Assembly (NCBI GenBank): GCA_020634155.1
Contig: JACKCI010000002.1
Span: 1,426,001 to 1,490,000 of the forward strand
DNA: 64,000 nt
From: Anaerolineales bacterium
GTDB lineage: Bacteria; Chloroflexota; Anaerolineae; Aggregatilineales; J027
Direction of reading: 5' to 3'
The translations under genes and the position numbers were made by a program. How positions within the stretch are numbered: the first letter of the stretch is position 1; the number at the start of each line of letters is the position of its first letter. The notes beneath the pieces are model-generated. The model saw only the letters and a program-made list of their open reading frames with translations. It ran no database searches and had not been told where the DNA came from. This document shows positions 27,101 through 34,108 of this stretch, piece by piece.

Positions 27101-28529
27101 CAAAATGCAGGTTCGCTTGTAGTGAGCCATCCCCCCGCTGTTGGGTGATACCGTTGATGACCGCATCAGTAACCTGATAAGTAAGGGCCTCAAGGACAAT
27201 AGCGCTTTCGGCCTCAATTGTGCCATCACCATCCATGTCGTAATCTGGTGAGAAGCGAGCAACGAGGAAATTCAACAAGTCGGGATTGCTTTCACCCTCA
27301 ACATACCCGTAATACTGGTACTGCCACACATGCCCCAAGACATCGGTTACGGAAGCCAGCAGCCCCTTGGGGTTGGGGGTTACCGGGACACCATCCACAT
27401 GTTCTTCGACATAGCCAAACTCGACATACCGCCCTGTATGGTCAGTTACACGCTCAAGGTTGCCGACAAACGTTCCTGCGGTGAAGTAAGTGAAGGCGAG
27501 TTCGCGCCCGTAGTTATCCTCGACGCTGGTCAATTGGCCGTTGGTGTAGGTATAGGTCCATGTTTCGCCACTTGGTAGTTGTCGGACACGTAGCCGCTTT
27601 TCATCATCAAAGATCCACTGCGAATAGTCTTGGGCGGTGAGGGTGTAACGTGCCGTGCTACTGCCTGTGTCGATTTCGAGGATGGAGGCTGAACCCGGGT
27701 CACCAACATACAAATCTGGGTCGGTGTCATCTTGTGAAAACTGAACAGTGCCACCGCTAGGGGCGAGCAAGACAATGACGTTGGGGGTACCCGCGATTTC
27801 TTGCAGTTTGACATTGTGGTTGTGGGTCCAGCCTGCTCCCAGCACTTGATAGGCGGGGTCATCTTGTTTGCTCTGGCGGTAAACGCGAGTAAAGTCAAGA
27901 CTACCCGCTGGAGTCGGTAAGCGTAGGTCGGTCTCAGATAAGCGTTTTTCTCCCTTGAGCAAACTTACAGGATTTTCCGTGTTAGATTCATCCTCACTTG
28001 CATAACAATGCGGACAGTTGCTAGGTCCATTGTGCGAGGGCGCGTCGTCTATTGTCACGACAAACTGACCACGATTGTCTTCATAGTAGTAGTATGGATG
28101 GGGAATACCCTGTGAGTTGAAATAGTCGTTGATGATAAAATACAGCTCTCCTGATGCAGGAGCAACGCCATCGTAGCTGGAACCAACAGCAAAAAGCTCT
28201 CCAATTAGAAAGCCATTACCGTCAATTGTTCCAATCCCCCCAACTAACTTACCGCCTTCAACGCCTGTGCATGTACTCGCATTGTAAGGCATCAATAAAT
28301 TACCCCCAAATTCATAAAGCTCACTACAATCGACACAACCACAGCCATTGGGATCCACCCAAGGCATTTTGTACTCTTGTCCAGAGGGGTAGAGATGGAC
28401 TAGTCCGGTGGCTGTTATGCGGAGTCGGCTACCAGCTACAACCATTGTTTCTGCTGATACCCACGCTGTTGTTCGTAATTGATTTTCTTGGTCCCAAATT
28501 GAGTCGGCTCTAACGATCAATTGTGACAT
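21177..28529 (-). CDS. Giant RHS/YD-repeat protein with lectin-like N-terminus and amidase-like C-terminus
   Basis: The 2450-residue protein has three parts. Residues 1-170 resemble the LecA galactose-lectin fold (TETMVVAGSRLRITATGL-type strand, then GELYFIINDYF and RGQFVVTIDD). Then come an RHS entry domain (RLPTPAGSLDFTRVYR, near 205) and dozens of YD repeats to about 2080, including the core RYYHPRVGVFPSLDPLEVGN that closes the RHS shell. The variable tip (about 2113-2450) resembles the Amidase_6 fold: YNRANAVQYAMNFAL, then HFGGGLPM, GDYLYIDSG and DDHGYMVVGWG. The Cys expected in the DCTNFVSQ-type motif is Ser here (FSAIFISE). RHS shells usually enclose a toxin tip. No signal peptide is seen. 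Confidence 0.85.
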   Translation of the reverse strand: MSQLIVRADSIWDQENQLRTTAWVSAETMVVAGSRLRITATGLVHLYPSGQEYKMPWVDPNGCGCVDCSELYEFGGNLLMPYNASTCTGVEGGKLVGGIGTIDGNGFLIGELFAVGSSYDGVAPASGELYFIINDYFNSQGIPHPYYYYEDNRGQFVVTIDDAPSHNGPSNCPHCYASEDESNTENPVSLLKGEKRLSETDLRLPTPAGSLDFTRVYRQSKQDDPAYQVLGAGWTHNHNVKLQEIAGTPNVIVLLAPSGGTVQFSQDDTDPDLYVGDPGSASILEIDTGSSTARYTLTAQDYSQWIFDDEKRLRVRQLPSGETWTYTYTNGQLTSVEDNYGRELAFTYFTAGTFVGNLERVTDHTGRYVEFGYVEEHVDGVPVTPNPKGLLASVTDVLGHVWQYQYYGYVEGESNPDLLNFLVARFSPDYDMDGDGTIEAESAIVLEALTYQVTDAVINGITQQRGDGSLQANLHFDQQAGETTVTVAERQTRYTFDKGLLQSTTNPKGQSSFQNINSSFRPATKADANGNETTLAWSASGKLLNQVTDALNNVTAFSYDGQDRLSSSLDAEGRKTGYVYGDGNLPRYPTQIDVFDDAAETTLLQRQQFVYDSLGRVLEEKVIDPSDGTTVLRKTVRAYYTSGNGNGLLQTVTVHDLVTPANNQTTTYFYDAVGRTVQVNQSSLLGSCTKSYTVYDAAGNVVASICNYENAGAAPTTAEAAVALYDPDYPNQNRVTTHSYDTLGRRIQTTVNAGSSEEQSSLTVYDGLGRVVRSISRYVADPAIPNPFTADRDSFDHGTDGTDNRISETVYDARGLVIRQINSLGDVTLYGYDDAGRQVRVIQRASQPDYAIETDPELTYYVPNLAVDADIITASAYDANGNVVKAIDALGNVTFMVYDALNRVVKTIRNAKDGATVDLNVGDPGYLAANDPRSTAYEASDAPDRDLITRSSYDAMGRVVRTWDVLGSVTLFGYDELGRQVKTIRSASQPDYNLVSDPDLSAYSLDPAADVDVVSLTTYDELGQVVYSEDVNGTRQRSVYDGLGRQVRSIQNWVDNGVDPANWVWDSGDLRWENGSGSAIDHGPADQNIISGTHYDTDGRVEWSQNVAGYFTRTVYDELGRQVRTIQNWVDNSVDPADWIWDATDGRWENGSGNPINHGAETDQNIINETIYDDEGRVAFTRDWRGNETHFVYDAVGRRTQTITNYGDGVYDPQVPDEDLVSETVYDYDGRVAAQIDAAGRVTQLVYDGLGRRVKTISNFVDGSFNPAYPDEDLVSETIYNKAGQVVATVDPRGTRSTFSYDAAGRRVTVTQAADTKLATTTYTCYDKAGRVQRVIRNWLDDGRSPDAKDADGSWIFDPTDHGPNHDRNLSMAYSYDLLGRVVSTTDSLGQTASTIYAKDGRVLSSTDVAGISSANAYDRLRRTVRVVQNWVDNEVDPAEWIWDDGDARWENGSGTPINHGTNTDQNIIVDTAYDLLGRRASMRDPRGYLTTYTYDWLNRRIVLTNPAPLDDQYWTTLHANLAGGQSQVTVTNPLDHSVTQVFDRVGRLQNIVYASADTPDVQFGYDAAGNRVLMEEGLNDFSTIVRRTHYYYDDANRLTRVELDSDGDGQVEQAVEYAYEAGGQRTSLRLPDGLTLHYSYDAKGRLIALTDWANHTTTYRYDLAGRLAAMQRANNYATHYRHDTGGRLTQIEHRANGATLGRFAFTLDARGNRTQSVDLLRRPDAEALLIDSDHPAVTYTGAWSSGVSTAFDAKLNIKCYGDSFSLTLGTHPDGSIVDVSMDGQFLQGVDTYAATPATKTVTLRAGVLGSHTLEVRNRPARNRKATPSSPTAFRVEFVSLTTLYDGQIIEYGYDGLARLLTADYYPAWDDQTPVRDYTFTYDGAGNRLSEVVNVDGSPVSNQTWSYDAANRISSGGFSYDAAGQMLGDGSLTYTWDRAGRLKTVTDGGDTYQYTYNGLGQRVQQTVDSVVTDYLLDTQPALPRILASTTDAATTRYVHTPLGGILSQHDAAGDWHWALVDGLGSVRGMVDDAFTVEGSRGFAPYGLPMDAAGGVMLPFAFTGEPRDGNGLQYHRARYYHPRVGVFPSLDPLEVGNRYAYVGGNVVNRVDPSGNRPDCQGTCSSEYFTYNRANAVQYAMNFALQNYPKSLPSGVASNPAVTYGISGAVGQTFSAIFISEVFHFGGGLPMTVGEDFDPANPTCSSIGGGRGGWRTCSGNSATSNWRGHRQLKAYMEEALGAVAIPPFGYAALDVGPAQGGDIEHPLHADSGQIRSNAVQDMYHQVIALGLTQIQGGDYLYIDSGEYQDPNCVQNDCRNDDHGYMVVGWGRAINCATALNSTLEETYYDEVFGEPELRGYMFTDFFLSMDYRPNTVPYVVDHSFSANPDNFGWKQIPRPRPFYCSKYNSQPSDNLPTAYSAFGNAARHSWYFYHLPSNPVYVPCTRQFLSIP

Positions 28530-28654
28530 GTTTTTTCATCCTTTTCTGGTTATGTTTTCTTATATTGGTTACAATGTGTTTCATTCAGATCAACCGAGCG
28601 GGCCTCTCTACACCATTCCGATGGCGACGGTGGTCTAGAGGGGCACGCCTCGGA

Positions 28655-28954
28655 CTAAGGATTTACCGCTTGTAGTTCCTCAACAAGGCTTTGGCAAGCA
28701 TTCAACTGTTCTTGTAGCTGCTGATTGTGCCGCTCAACTTCGGTTAGCCGACTCTCAGCGTGCTTGACACTGGCGGTCAAGCGCTCACGCTCTTCATCAA
28801 AACGGTGACGTTCTGTGATCGTCTCTTGTAGCTCGTTGTTGAGCTTGATGACGGTCTCAATCAGGTAGCGAAACGCGAGAGCAGCCAATAAGCCAGCCGC
28901 ACCTACAGCAATGATGACTTCAGTTCCAAATTCCATCTTGGCAAAACCTCTCAC
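28655..28954 (-). CDS. Small membrane-anchored coiled-coil protein
   Basis: The 99-residue protein has one N-terminal membrane segment (EVIIAVGAAGLLAALAF) followed by a long coiled coil (ERHRFDEERERLTASVKHAE and onward). It starts with GTG overlapping the stop of the preceding gene (GTGA), or with ATG at 28936. Small membrane-plus-coiled-coil proteins of this size are found in phage lysis and tail cassettes. Its position between tail-like genes and the RHS gene suggests a role in assembly or release, which is inference. Confidence 0.65.
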   Translation of the reverse strand: MRGFAKMEFGTEVIIAVGAAGLLAALAFRYLIETVIKLNNELQETITERHRFDEERERLTASVKHAESRLTEVERHNQQLQEQLNACQSLVEELQAVNP

Positions 28955-29145
28955 TCATCACGGCCACGAAATTCGACATTGAGCAGGTGAATTAGCACCA
29001 CCCGCACCGCTTCCAGCTTCTGGGCAGGAGTTAGGACTTCCCAGTTTTCAGCACGCAGAGCCGCTCGGGCGACTTTCGCACGGCGTTTGGCTTCGCCAAT
29101 GGGTGTTTCACCCACACCCCCGGTCAAATGAACTTTTTCTGCCAT
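28951..29145 (-). CDS. Small hypothetical protein of the tail-like operon
   Basis: The 64-residue basic helical protein (GEAKRRAKVARAALRAENWE, then PAQKLEAVRVVLIHLLNVEF) is not recognised. It begins two bases after the preceding gene's stop and overlaps the next gene by four bases, so it is tightly embedded in the operon. The spacing supports it as a real gene. Confidence 0.65.
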   Translation of the reverse strand: MAEKVHLTGGVGETPIGEAKRRAKVARAALRAENWEVLTPAQKLEAVRVVLIHLLNVEFRGRDE

Positions 29146-29147
29146 GG

Positions 29148-29714
29148 CTAGACTCCTTCAAAACTCAAGTGAGCGGTGCCAAACTGCTCAACAACCACCC
29201 GTATCGTGTGGAAACCCTCAAAGCTCGTGGTCAATTGCCACGTAGCACTCCCATCCACAGCCGTGTCATTGACACTAACTTCGGACTCGTCGGGGGCTAC
29301 CACTGTCCATGTAACGGAGCCATTGAAATCTAGATCGCTCACTACACAGGTCAACGTGATGGTGTCTTGACCATCGTTGTCGAGGTGGGTCTTGTCCGCA
29401 GATAAGACCGGGGGGCCTTGGATGACAACCTGATTGTTATCCAAGAAAACGAATGCACCCTGCTGATAGGCATCCCAAGCGGCCTGATAAGTGGCTTTTT
29501 GGGCAATATACTCAATACCCTCAGCCCATCCGAGATCGGCTTGGTCTTGACCCACACCGTCCAATGTCAACAGGTGGTGGCGGACATTGGGAATGAACTC
29601 ACGCCCACTGTAGGGTTCGGGTAAGGCATAGGTGGGGGCAACAATAGTCCAGAAACCCAAGGGTAGGATGAGATCATCGATGATGATAAGGTTGTCCGGG
29701 TGATGAATAAACAT
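29148..29714 (-). CDS. Ig-like-domain tail-associated protein
   Basis: The 188-residue protein has an N-terminal region unlike anything I know, with a short segment WDAYQQGAFVFLDNNQVVIQG, and a C-terminal bacterial Ig-like domain (TITLTCVVSDLDFNGSVTWT, then TAVDGSATWQLTTSFEGFHT). Ig-like domains decorate phage tails and fibres and bind surface sugars. It is between the tail-collar gene and the small genes leading to the RHS protein. Confidence 0.65.
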   Translation of the reverse strand: MFIHHPDNLIIIDDLILPLGFWTIVAPTYALPEPYSGREFIPNVRHHLLTLDGVGQDQADLGWAEGIEYIAQKATYQAAWDAYQQGAFVFLDNNQVVIQGPPVLSADKTHLDNDGQDTITLTCVVSDLDFNGSVTWTVVAPDESEVSVNDTAVDGSATWQLTTSFEGFHTIRVVVEQFGTAHLSFEGV

Positions 29715-29732
29715 CAGTATTAGCTTCTTTCG

Positions 29733-31079
29733 TTAGTATTTGATGATGTAATTCAGCGTGAGGTAGGGTGGCATGTTGTTATGCGAGCCACCACCACCCG
29801 TACTGTTGGTCGATGTCGAGTACGAAGCGGAGTCCGTCCCTCGAGCTGCTTTGTTGGCTTGGGCACCGCCTTGCCAAACCGAGAAGGCATGGTTATGACT
29901 GGGCATTTCACTCGTACCGAGTAGGTGAGTTTCAGACCCACTCCACCAGCCGAGATTATCAGCCTGAGTTGCAGTAACCCGATCGGCGCTTGTCCCACCC
30001 ATGTTGTCCTCGCCTAACGGAAAACGTCCCCGTAAGTCTGGCAGGTAGAACGTGTTGTACGGTGGCACATCTTTTTGGTAAGAAAAGCTACTACCGATAA
30101 CCGCAAACAAGTCGGCATAGGTGATTTTGCTCACCACAGAACCATCACAGAGCAACCATCCTGTTGGAGCGGTGGCTCCCGCATAAGGAACGATAGTTCC
30201 AATAGGAATGGTGTCACCTCCACTGATACCCGTCAGTTGGTACTCGGTGCCACTTGAGTCTTGAGCGTATAGATGCTGATCATCCTTGGGATAGACCCAC
30301 ATCGAGCCACTCGGTGGGGGAGGAGTAGGAGTGCTGTCTTGCTCAACCAACTCGACCACATCCCCAAAGTGAACAATTCCATCACCTGTATGAATGGCGT
30401 AAGTGTCATCTCCCTCAACAAGGTCTTCAATCTGAAGACCAATCAGGGTCGTGATGGTGCCATCGTTGGTAGGGGACACGATGGCGACCCCGACCGCTTC
30501 ATCGATTTCACCATCTAACTCATTATGAACAGCAGCCTCAATACCAACTGCTCGTTCCAGATAGGCACTGGCCTCGTTGCTGGCCGCAGCGTGCAAACCA
30601 GTCAACTGACCCGTGGGCACCATGTCGGTACCGCCCGCATTTACGGCCTCGAAATCGCCAGCCCGCAGCACTGCGCCTTGGGCATCCCCCGCATTGCGGT
30701 TAATCACACGACTGCGGAGTGCTGCTTGCAAGCCTTGGACACCATCGTTACCCGTTAGCTCCATTTCATGGAGTACCCATGCCAGTGCATCTAGCACTTG
30801 GTCAACTAACTCCCCCCGTGTTTGTACCCCTTGACGGGTGGGGTCTTGACTGGGGGCGAAGCGTTGATTGGCGGTCAGTAGAGCCACTGGCACCACATCG
30901 CCAAACTCACCAAGTTGGAGATGACCTGCCTCGGTTAACTGGGCAACAAGAGTCCCTTCATCATCCTGCCATGTTTGCAGAGGTTGACCTTGCTGGATAT
31001 GGCCCTGCACTGTCAACTGAGGGGTGTCTTCGCTGCCCAAAATATGGACAGCACTATCGAATAAGGTTGGATCTTCCAT
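29733..31079 (-). CDS. Phage tail-collar domain protein
   Basis: The 448-residue protein ends in a tail-collar domain: GTIVPYAGATAPTGWLLCDG at about residue 290, then TFYLPDLRGRFPLGED, SEMPSHNHAFS and a final HNNMPPYLTLNYIIKY, the signature of phage fibre and microcystin-dependent-type proteins. The N-terminal half has repeating segments of beta-structure and asparagine/glutamate-rich motifs. The ATG has AGGAAGG about seven bases upstream. It is the first gene of a leftward operon ending in the RHS gene. No tail sheath, tube, baseplate or capsid gene is in the window. Confidence 0.85.
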   Translation of the reverse strand: MEDPTLFDSAVHILGSEDTPQLTVQGHIQQGQPLQTWQDDEGTLVAQLTEAGHLQLGEFGDVVPVALLTANQRFAPSQDPTRQGVQTRGELVDQVLDALAWVLHEMELTGNDGVQGLQAALRSRVINRNAGDAQGAVLRAGDFEAVNAGGTDMVPTGQLTGLHAAASNEASAYLERAVGIEAAVHNELDGEIDEAVGVAIVSPTNDGTITTLIGLQIEDLVEGDDTYAIHTGDGIVHFGDVVELVEQDSTPTPPPPSGSMWVYPKDDQHLYAQDSSGTEYQLTGISGGDTIPIGTIVPYAGATAPTGWLLCDGSVVSKITYADLFAVIGSSFSYQKDVPPYNTFYLPDLRGRFPLGEDNMGGTSADRVTATQADNLGWWSGSETHLLGTSEMPSHNHAFSVWQGGAQANKAARGTDSASYSTSTNSTGGGGSHNNMPPYLTLNYIIKY

Positions 31080-31519
31080 AGATAACCTTCCTGAAACTAT
31101 GGTATACTGGTAGGTGAGCCGAGTACCCCCCTTTAACCGTGCCGGGTTATATAAAGGGTGGGTACTCTTTTTTGGGAAATTAGGTAAAGCCTCGATCCAT
31201 TAGGTTATAGGCAATCCTCCTCACCATGGGACGAGCAAAACAAGAAGTCTAAGTACCACTAACTGTTTTCAGTTAGCCGTAGAACTTTTGTTCTGATTAC
31301 ATTGTAGGTGAGTTCTAAGGGGTAGTCAAGCAAAATCCTTGATTGATACGCTTTTTTAACCGTTTTAGTATTTATTGCCTACCATCTTGGCGAGTGCTAA
31401 CTCGATGCAGGAGCCAGAGGATGAACGGTTAATGAGATGTTCCTAGAGTAAGGAGTATGCTAGAAACAACATATGGGTCAGTGCTCGTTGTAAATTTTGC
31501 GAGGTCGGAGAAATCTAGC
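31080..31519. other. Gap between the tail-like operon and uridine kinase
   Basis: About 440 bases hold the strong hairpin at 31121-31167 (listed separately) and no gene I can support. A tiny frame at 31227 reading MGRAKQEV could be a remnant of a mobile-element leader, but is too short to call. Confidence 0.4.
31121..31167. promoter_or_regulatory. Long hairpin in the leader of the tail-like operon
   Basis: GAGTACCC at 31121-31128 pairs with GGGTACTC at 31160-31167, and inner segments CCTTTAACC and GGTTATATAAAGG continue the stem. It is followed on the plus strand by six T bases, like a terminator, but there is no rightward gene just before it. It lies about 42 bases upstream of the collar gene on the minus strand, so it may regulate that operon or end transcription from the left. 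Confidence 0.5.
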
Positions 31520-32161
31520 TTAAAATTCACGTACAGCGTATTCAACACTTAGCAAAGATTTACAATAGGAAACAAGGAGTTGCAAACTGATTGCCATTTC
31601 CTCAAGGCCATCACCCAAGATAATGGTATGAGCGAATTGTTTTGTTTGCTCCACATACGCAAGGTGCATTGGCTGGACTGTTTGTAGCCATTGCTCCTGC
31701 ACATTGTCAAAGGTACGACCACGTTCTTTAGTATCGCGCTGAAGACGTCGAATGAACCGAATATCTGCTGAAACGTCTATGAAAACGCGTATATCTAGTA
31801 AATCTCGGATTTGGGGTTCGGTGAATAGTAAGATGCCTTCCACCACCAAAATTGGATGCGGGTACAAAACTCTATGCCCGATTCGACTATTGGAAGTAAA
31901 GTCATATACAGGCATTTGAATTGAGTACCCTTGCTGTAGTTGATAAACATGGGCGGCAAATAATTCCGAATCAAGAGCGCATGGATGATCAAAGTTGACA
32001 GTTGGCATCTTGTTAAGAATTTGAGGAATATCGTGATAATAGGCATCATAGGGTAGGATCGTAACATACTGTTCGCCTATCACATCTTGGATGTTTCGTG
32101 CCAGTGTGGTTTTTCCGGCACCACTACCACCAGCTATTCCAATTGTTACAAGGGTTGTCAT
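31520..32161 (-). CDS. udk: Uridine kinase
   Basis: The 213-residue protein has the P-loop GGSGAGKTTLA at residues 11-21 and the further motifs of uridine/cytidine kinases: YDAYYHD, TVNFDHPCALDSELF, ILVVEGILLF and RFIRRLQRDTKERGR. It phosphorylates uridine and cytidine to UMP and CMP in pyrimidine salvage. Its length is normal for the family. It stands alone, with a short acidic gene about 70 bases upstream on the same strand. A housekeeping-type gene in the island may have been captured. Confidence 0.9.
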   Translation of the reverse strand: MTTLVTIGIAGGSGAGKTTLARNIQDVIGEQYVTILPYDAYYHDIPQILNKMPTVNFDHPCALDSELFAAHVYQLQQGYSIQMPVYDFTSNSRIGHRVLYPHPILVVEGILLFTEPQIRDLLDIRVFIDVSADIRFIRRLQRDTKERGRTFDNVQEQWLQTVQPMHLAYVEQTKQFAHTIILGDGLEEMAISLQLLVSYCKSLLSVEYAVREF

Positions 32162-32232
32162 CTTAGCCTCCCGGCTTTATCAAATAGATAGTCGAAAAGT
32201 CCAAGACTTGAGATAGAGCATCATGGTTTGTT

Positions 32233-32463
32233 TTACTGCTTATAAAACTTGTTAGGTACACGATTCTGCATGGCGGCTTTTATGGATATGGCTTCTTTGA
32301 TAATGCTCTCTTCTTCTTCCGCAATGGCTTTAAACATTGCCGATTCATCTGCATCTCCGTAACGCATCGCTTGTTCATAATGCATCCAAGCTTCCGCAGT
32401 TCGAGGGGCATGAGTTGCGATAATTTCTTCTAAATAGGCGGCGATTGTGTCTAGATTTTCCAT
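32233..32463 (-). CDS. Small acidic hypothetical protein
   Basis: The 76-residue helical protein (ENLDTIAAYLEEIIATHAPR, then SAMFKAIAEEEESIIKEAIS) has no known domain. The ATG at 32463 has AGAGGTG at good distance, so a longer frame to 32589 is rejected. It is transcribed toward the uridine kinase and lies divergent from the membrane protein gene at 32637, with a palindrome between them. Confidence 0.6.
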   Translation of the reverse strand: MENLDTIAAYLEEIIATHAPRTAEAWMHYEQAMRYGDADESAMFKAIAEEEESIIKEAISIKAAMQNRVPNKFYKQ

Positions 32464-32488
32464 TTCTGCACCTCTTAGCCAATTAGAA

Positions 32489-32502
32489 ATTGTGTTCACA
32501 AT
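32489..32502. promoter_or_regulatory. 14-bp palindrome in a divergent intergenic region
   Basis: ATTGTGTTCACAAT is a perfect palindrome apart from the two central bases (ATTGTG-TT-CACAAT). It lies between divergent genes starting at 32463 and 32637 and could be an operator for a dimeric repressor. Confidence 0.4.
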
Positions 32503-32636
32503 GAAAGCGTAGTTCAATGAGCGGAACTGACAAAAATGTTGGCAAATGCTGATTTTGCACTTTTGCGAGTTTTGGCTAAAATATCGCATTAAAGAGTCAT
32601 TAGTGATATTAAACGACTTTGTAAGGGGTAAAGTGA

Positions 32637-33257
32637 ATGCATCTAATCAATATCACCTTTATTCTTGCAAATCCATATTGGCGACGGTGGCCGTTTCGAG
32701 GTAGGAGAACAAAGGAAGAGATTTACGCTATAGCAAAGGCACTGCCGATACATAGCTATCAACCATCTGACCCCAACCTAGCCCCGAATAGTCATATGGA
32801 TGGTACGTCTTTTTTTGTAGATACAGATATACAGAAGGATGCAAGAATTACTATACAAATTAGTCACAAAGAGGGTTCCTATGTCAAATGGAATGTATTG
32901 CAGAAACATTGGGAAGGTTTGATCAAAGATATTGGTAGTGCTCTGCATGCCAAAGGAGTAAAGTCGGCTGTAAAAATGGAGATCCAAAATCAATACTCAC
33001 AGTCAATTGGTGTTAGAGGATATGTTCCAAGTTTTATGCTGACATTAGGCGACGCTCTATCGACGCATGTTGGGCTACTTGCCGCTTCAACATGTGCGGT
33101 TGGTGTCTTTCTCTTTTTAGGAAATGGACTCAAATTATCTAATGACATCGCTCTAGCAATCTGGCCGGGAGGTCTAACAGCCTCTCTAACTACAGTTCTT
33201 GTTGCTGTCAAACATGCTAGAAGCCTATTTAAGGTGCGATATGAAGTTGATATTTAA
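32637..33257 (+). CDS. Membrane protein coupled to a PD-(D/E)XK nuclease
   Basis: The 206-residue protein has a mostly soluble N-terminal region and two hydrophobic segments toward the C-terminus (about residues 146-163, HVGLLAASTCAVGVFLFLG, and about 172-190, LAIWPGGLTASLTTVLVAV). No family is recognised. AGGGG lies eight bases before the ATG. The stop overlaps the next gene by 17 bases, so the two proteins are probably made together. A membrane protein with a nuclease-fold partner is typical of defence or toxin pairs, which is inference. Confidence 0.6.
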   Translation: MHLINITFILANPYWRRWPFRGRRTKEEIYAIAKALPIHSYQPSDPNLAPNSHMDGTSFFVDTDIQKDARITIQISHKEGSYVKWNVLQKHWEGLIKDIGSALHAKGVKSAVKMEIQNQYSQSIGVRGYVPSFMLTLGDALSTHVGLLAASTCAVGVFLFLGNGLKLSNDIALAIWPGGLTASLTTVLVAVKHARSLFKVRYEVDI

Positions 33258-34014
33258 GCCAATGACACACTTATTGAGCAAAATACTGGGTTGGTTTGAC
33301 CGTTTATGGGGAAGTGGGGAAAGCACAGAGTTGCAGATCCATAGACGAATAACTCAAACGTTGATAACTGCTCTTGATGAGGCTCTTGATAAAAAAACAC
33401 TAGACGATGAAGCATTAATGCGTCTCAAACAAGATTTCTCAGAACAGATACAAGAACAACATATCATCAGCGACGATAACCATCGTTCAGATATAGTGGT
33501 TACGCTACGGGATCGCACCTATATATTTGAGGTCAAAGTTGCTTACCTCAATCAAGGAGAGCTGGGGCCTGAAATTCTTGGTCCTAGTGAACTGCTTAAG
33601 CGTGCTGCTGAATCATATTTGGGTATGGAAACCCAAGTTATATTTGTTTCACCAAAAGGTGCTTCAAGGTTTGTTACATCAGAACTTCATCAAAAATCTG
33701 GTTCAACAGTAATCTCTGCTGAACCGAAAAGCTTAGATGAACTTTGTGCAGTTATTGCTCGAGAGTTTTTGGCGGATGAGCAACCCGAGTACTCACCTGA
33801 ATTGCTATATCACTCTAAATTACCAAGTACCGACCTATCTTCACTAGAATATGACTTTCTACAACAAATAGTCAACCAAGGTCAATCTCGTCACACAGAA
33901 CTTATGGCTAAAGATGTGGTTTGGAGAGATGTTATAAGTGCTTTGAGTGGTGAACACAAAAAACTTGAATTGTGGGCAAAGGCAAATGATGCTTTTGATA
34001 CTTTGTCTGAGTAG
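33241..34014 (+). CDS. PD-(D/E)XK nuclease-like protein
   Basis: The 257-residue protein contains HRSDIVVTLRDRTYIFEVKVA, which has the spaced Asp and the Glu-x-Lys pair of the PD-(D/E)XK nuclease core, preceded by a helical region. The C-terminal part is helical and acidic. This fold is used by restriction enzymes and many phage-defence proteins. ATG at 33241 has AAGGTG close upstream; a longer frame starts inside the preceding gene and is rejected. Whether it cuts DNA is not shown. Confidence 0.65.
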   Translation: MKLIFKPMTHLLSKILGWFDRLWGSGESTELQIHRRITQTLITALDEALDKKTLDDEALMRLKQDFSEQIQEQHIISDDNHRSDIVVTLRDRTYIFEVKVAYLNQGELGPEILGPSELLKRAAESYLGMETQVIFVSPKGASRFVTSELHQKSGSTVISAEPKSLDELCAVIAREFLADEQPEYSPELLYHSKLPSTDLSSLEYDFLQQIVNQGQSRHTELMAKDVVWRDVISALSGEHKKLELWAKANDAFDTLSE

Positions 34015-34021
34015 TTTTTTG

Positions 34022-34089
34022 AGAGACTATTTGAAACCTACCTTTAAGTGTTTTTCCCATGATAGAGCGGAGAACCTCAAATAGTCTCT
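34022..34089. terminator. Hairpin between convergent genes
   Basis: AGAGACTATTTGA at 34022-34034 and TCAAATAGTCTCT at 34077-34089 form a perfect 13-bp stem with a long loop between the end of the nuclease gene and the convergent gene at 34109-34504. Probably a bidirectional terminator, though the loop is long. Confidence 0.45.
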
Positions 34090-34108
34090 TTCTAATTTTA
34101 CGGAGAGC

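Noticed and set aside
22593..28513. Many plus-strand open frames of 70-270 residues opposite the RHS gene
   Set aside because: They mirror the codon bias of the YD repeats in the other strand, carry no recognisable domain and lack ribosome-binding sites.
21177..31079. Contractile injection system
   Set aside because: No sheath, tube, baseplate or ATPase gene is present near the collar and RHS genes, so the term is not supported.
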